This document shows positions 60,416 through 64,000 of a stretch of 64,000 bases of DNA, one piece after another. Each line of letters opens with the position of its first letter. The stretch's first letter is position 1. Source of the stretch: Saccharum officinarum (lineage: Eukaryota; Streptophyta; Magnoliopsida; Poales; Poaceae); contig CM036179.1 in the NCBI GenBank assembly GCA_020631735.1, positions 24,047,063 through 24,111,062 of the forward strand, read 5' to 3'. A model generated the notes under the pieces. That model was given only the letters and a program-made list of their open reading frames with translations. It made no database searches and was not told the origin of the DNA. Both the position numbers and the translations under genes were made by a program.

Positions 60416-60435
60416 CCCCGTGCTTTCGCACGGGG
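60416..60435 (-). other. Helitron 3' hairpin
   Basis: Perfect 8-bp stem CCCCGTGC/GCACGGGG with a 4-base loop, seven bases from the terminal CTAG at 60405-60408. Confidence 0.75.
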
Positions 60436-60791
60436 CGGCAAGGCAGAATTTATGCAGTGAAGCAAACGATTACTAAAATTAGCTACAGCTAATGCACACT
60501 TTAATTTTGTAGATATAGTACTAATTGCATGCGGTATGGGTCGAAATGTATATACTGTCATAGACAATAGAATAGAGTACTAAAAACAGGAAAGATTCCA
60601 TGAGCACAAAAGTTCTTAACATGTAAAAGAACCTGGCCTCCTTTCGGAACCAATATAGCATTCACATATTCATTACGGGTAGTAGAAAAGTAGAAGTGAA
60701 ATAACGCAATAAGGTTTGCGACTTTAGAACAGAAGTGGTGCAGCATGTTGAATCTTTTTATATGGTGATAGCATTACCCTGGTGTGGATTG

Positions 60792-61400
60792 TCAAGATGA
60801 ACGCGCCTTCGCCTGCGGCCTGTGTAGATAGTATGTGTTAAAAGAATTAGGCAATTTTCAGATTAAAAGTATGATTAAATCTAGAACATAAATCATGGCA
60901 AATATATGAACTAGATTAAACATGTATGACATACTAGTATAACAGATCAGCATATTCCACAGCATCAACATGACAAGCATTGATAGTCCAGCAGATAGAT
61001 TAGATCGTACGAACGTCAAAATTAGATCAAGAGAATTATACCTTTCGGTTGTAGTAGCAGTAGATGGTGTTGAAGATGTGACTGACGGTGGTGGAGCGAG
61101 ATCGCTGATGTCGATGTCGTCGATGTTGAAGTCGTCATCGAAGTCGTCGATGAGAGGCGGAGGAGTATTCTTGATGACGACCCCGCGAGCTCTACCACGA
61201 CGAAGCCGACGCGCCGATGCACCATTCGGAAGACGAGCCGTTGTGGAAGCTTTGGGAGCAGTCGCGCGAAGAACGCTTCCCAAAAACCTTATTCGCCTTC
61301 TCCCGGTGCAGGATCGCAAAGACGAGGGTTCCGGAGACCTGCTCACCCGGTCGCTGGTGCAAGCAAGCGATCGGGCTGGAGTAGCTACAACGGCGACGCA
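60792..61400 (-). pseudogene. Two-exon gene-like fragment in the Helitron
   Basis: On the minus strand an open frame without ATG reads SLRSCTGRRRIRFLGSVLRA, then an acidic Asp/Ile-rich stretch (DDFDDDFNIDDIDISDL) and a Ser/Thr-rich end, up to a donor AAAG|GTATAA at 61041. An acceptor CTACACAG at 60820 would join PQAKARSS and a stop at 60792. A related fragment lies at 25661-26070. Likely a transposon-carried gene piece of unknown function. Confidence 0.45.
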
Positions 61401-61493
61401 ATAGCGAGTAGAGGCAAAAACCTTAGCTCAACTGGATACGTTTTGGTGTGGCCGACATGTTGCTTATATAGTCCTGTCCAACCAGTCTACATT

Positions 61494-62062
61494 GAGCTGT
61501 AGGCTGTAGGTTTTAGAAGCTGTGCATATCTGTGTATGTTATGAACTCCTAATATGTTTTGGATGCTACATGCCTACATTTTGGTACACCATCCTTTTGT
61601 TTGTGTCAAATTAATTGCTTATTATGCAAATATATACATTTATCTCACCATACTCTATGCCTTATGTGCAGCCATATTGGTAATCCTTGTAAAGGAAGAG
61701 AGCAGCGCATCTTGAAGAATACCCGTTCTAGGTGGACTTATTCTCAGTTCTCACCCATAAGTTTCAGTCCTAGATCTTTTCTGCGACAGCAAGACCACCC
61801 ATCAGTACCCCGCTGCAGCATTAAGCTTTGTTTGTGTTTGTATCATACTTTTGTTTTATTACGCAAAGATCAAAGTCTCCAATATGTAATGTGTTTTGGC
61901 ACAGACATGAATGCCAGAATTTTTTGTTGGAACTTGTGGTACGCCTATTGCCGATCATCATTATGAAAAGTTGTCTTTAGCTTATATTTGATGAGCACCA
62001 AGTTTTTCAAAATTTTGGTGTGCCTGTTGGAGGGTTCATCTCATGTTTCATATATATACTGC
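61494..62062. repeat. Direct repeat R, copy 2
   Basis: 569 bp, matches 59469-60082 with few substitutions and without the 46-bp tandem duplication. It contains no coding exon of the upstream gene. Confidence 0.92.
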
Positions 62063-62070
62063 TTAATGTT

Positions 62071-62160
62071 CAGCTAGGCGCTGGGTGGAATCTAGGCGGT
62101 GACCCTCAGCCTAGCGCTAGGCAGGAGTACTCGCGCCTAGGTGTTCCTAGGCGTTTTGGC
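62071..62160. repeat. Subterminal CTAGGCG motif cluster
   Basis: Six or so direct and inverted copies of CTAGGCG/CGCCTAG within 90 bases, a layout like hAT transposase binding sites (inference). Confidence 0.5.
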
Positions 62161-62678
62161 AATATAATCATAACTTATATATATTATGTATATATAGCAA
62201 TAATTCTGAATATATAGGTTACAGTAAATATAAAAAGAGGGTCAGCAAACATACCTGATTCCTTGGTGGCTTATTCTGGCATGTTTCTAGCTCCTACAAC
62301 ACATTTTGATAGCTGGTAAATACTAAATGCTCAGTAGACAGCAAGTTGTTCATAAAAAAAATAGAAATCACCAAGTTGTCACTTATCTGAATGATTTCAG
62401 CAACCTCCTATCCATGAGCACACCATATCAGCAGCTAGTAATCACAAATTTTAAAGCACAAACAAGTGGATAGCAGGATAGGACAACAATACAAGTGCAC
62501 AACACAATTTATAAATAAAGGACAACACAAGCACATAGTTCTTAGTTCTCAGCACAAGCACATAGTTCTTAGTTCTCACAAGCAAAATCAAACACACAAG
62601 AAGACACACAGTCACACAGCTGCAGTTCAATAGGGTTCCACGTACATATCATCCTCATCTTCATCAAACTCTTCTTCT
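62161..62678. other. Non-coding 3' part of the hAT element
   Basis: AT-rich. A frame-shifted reading next to the transposase stop (about 62630-62690) would encode EEEEFDEDEDDMYVEP, suggesting the original C-terminus was acidic and lay slightly further on. Confidence 0.4.
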
Positions 62679-64000
62679 TCAGACTTCTCCTTCATAGAGC
62701 TGCCTCACTCTTGCACTTCTACGCGGCTGAAGCTGTTCTTCTGCTCCCACTGCCTCTCCAATCACATTCCAAGGTATCTCTGTACCTTCCATCTCATCCT
62801 CATTTTTCTCATCTCTAAAGACAACTAATGCACAATCATCTCCACCCTCTTGGAGAAAACCTTTAGCTTCAGTTGTATCACTAGACAAGAGAACATCAGT
62901 GATTTTCTTTGTCTTGATCTTTTCTCTCTTATTAAGCAGCTTGTTGTTGAATTGAATATACACCAACTTGTTGAGGCGGGTGGTTGTAAGCCTATTTCTC
63001 TTCTTAGTGTGTATCTATAAATTAAAAAAAGAGCATTTTCAGTTCTGTAATTTAATTATAATGCTGCTGAAATGTTTATAATAGATAGGTACTAACCCTT
63101 TCAAACCCACTCCAATTTCTTTCACAACCAGAAGAGGTTGATGTCAAAGATAAGATCATTGTAGCCATCTTCGGTAAAGCTGGTGTTTCAGTTCCATACA
63201 GCCGCCACCATGATGCTGAAATAAAAAAGAAAAACAGCCCCATTAGTTAGTAGTCACAACAAATATAATGTTAGATGACAACAACAAACAACCATGTAAT
63301 AACAAGTATCTCTACCTAGGTTGTAATCAAAGTTTTGAAAAGTTCTTGCAAACTTCTTGTTAAATGGTCCTTCTCTATTCATAAACTTTTTCAGGTCAAT
63401 GTGGGCAGCCTGATCTTGCTTGTCCTCATCATAATAATAAAATTTCTCAACACAAGCTATAAACCCTTTTATTATTGTGGACCGATCAAAGATTGATGGG
63501 TCACTATAGCTATAGTGTGGATTCAGCAAATAAGCTGTCAAATGCAATGAAGAATCAAGTCTTCCATTCATCTTCTTGTCAATAACAGCTATTACTAACC
63601 TAGACTCAACATTGCCAAAGGCCTCTTTGGTCTCTCTCTTTGCCTTTAGTAGTTCTCCATAAATGAAACCCATGGATGGCTTCACATCCCCATCAACCAA
63701 ACAGAGGACTTGGACCAATGGCTCAAAAACAGACAATGTTAGCTTCACTTCCTTCCAAAAAGTTGGACTCAATATAGTTGTTGTGGCATCTTTTCTTTTC
63801 TTTTCTTTGATTTCACATCCTTCAATGAGTCCCATCTACTATGAACCACCATTTTCCTTAACTGGTCCTTCTTCTCTTGCATGCTATTCAAAGTGAGAAA
63901 GTTTGAAGCAAACCTATTCACTCCTGGCCTCACTGCCTCTTTTCCCTCCGTGAAGTATCTCAAGCACTCCAATGTTCTTGTGTGGCCATAAACAAATATG
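62679..64000 (-). pseudogene. hAT transposase, C-terminal half, frameshifted, N-terminus outside window
   Basis: Minus-strand exons 64000-63316, 63215-63097 and 63014-62679 are joined by AACCTAG|GTAGAG...TTTCAG and GAAAGG|GTTAGT...TTATAG. Readings VRPGVNRFASNFLTL and HSRWDSLKD (catalytic-core region of plant hAT proteins), then KEVKLTLSVFEPLVQVL, then the dimerisation domain ASWWRLYGTETPALPKMA, SLTSTSSGCERNWSGFE and, across the second intron, NRLTTTRLNKLVYIQFN. The first exon switches frame at an (AAAAG)n run around 63791-63808, so the protein is broken. The end at 62679 is probably also shifted. It is non-functional here unless the run length is an assembly error. Confidence 0.8.

Larger units (their letters stand above)
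60405..61493 (-). mobile_element. Non-autonomous Helitron-like element (3' end defined, 5' end approximate)
   Basis: Read on the minus strand the 3' end is CCCCGTGC-GAAA-GCACGGGG, then seven bases, then CTAG followed by T. A short hairpin 7-12 bases before CTRR with insertion next to T is the hallmark of Helitrons. The hairpin with CCCGTGC arms is common at grass Helitron ends. The 5' TC end is not identified; 61493 is only where repeat R copy 2 begins. Confidence 0.6.
62071..64000 (-). mobile_element. hAT-type DNA transposon, 3' part (runs off the window)
   Basis: A transposase gene with a hAT dimerisation domain occupies the right part. The left end carries clustered CTAGGCG/CGCCTAG motifs (62074-62155) such as are found near hAT ends. 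The likely terminus is CAGCTAGGCGC at about 62071, just after repeat R. The other end is outside the window. Confidence 0.6.

Overview
The window is plant nuclear DNA, almost certainly from a grass (Poaceae) and probably a panicoid/Andropogoneae species. This rests on Stowaway and Tourist-like MITEs with grass-type termini, three Ty3/gypsy lineages typical of grasses (chromovirus/Tekay-like, Athila-like, Tat-like), a very GC-rich first exon in the one ordinary gene, and intron-containing genes. A run of 100 N (55326-55425) marks it as a draft assembly. I saw no rRNA, tRNA, CRISPR or bacterial-type features.

Layout. 1-8723: the right part of a decayed chromovirus-type LTR element (element A) with an accessory ORF, a one-frame gag-pol carrying ten in-frame stops, and its 3' LTR. 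8724-26880: intergenic DNA packed with small DNA transposons, three (TA)n tracts, a minisatellite, a decayed CACTA-like stretch, two related GC-rich-ended DNA elements, and a solo LTR with a perfect 5-bp target duplication (GGTGC). 26883-about 32940: an Athila-like element (E) with gag-protease but no RT or integrase. About 32940-37857: a decayed relative of element B (C), cut by a Tat-like element (D, 37858-40629), itself cut by a young, nearly complete chromovirus-type element (B, minus strand, 40630-55325). The gap follows immediately. 55426-59373: the one clear host gene, a cwf21-domain splicing factor (Cwc21/SRRM2-like) with an in-frame 35-residue coding minisatellite. 59469-62062: a duplicated 3' flank surrounding a Helitron end. 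62071-64000: the 3' part of a broken hAT transposase gene on the minus strand.

Most notable observation. The accessory ORF of element B (49472-50524, minus) begins with a near copy of the histone H3 N-terminal tail: residues 2-13 are identical to H3 positions 1-12, including K4, K9 and S10, followed by RAPRHQLAP. The older element C carries a decayed copy with the H3 Gly12-Gly13 pair intact. Element A, cut by the window edge, starts inside a more diverged version of the same tail. The acetylatable H3 lysines K14, K18 and K23 are replaced, while K4 and K9 are kept in B. The same elements encode a C-terminal chromodomain on the integrase. A retroelement protein that presents an H3 tail, followed by a globular domain, a coiled coil and an acidic tail, could bait or recruit chromatin readers. 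That function is inference; the sequence match is direct.
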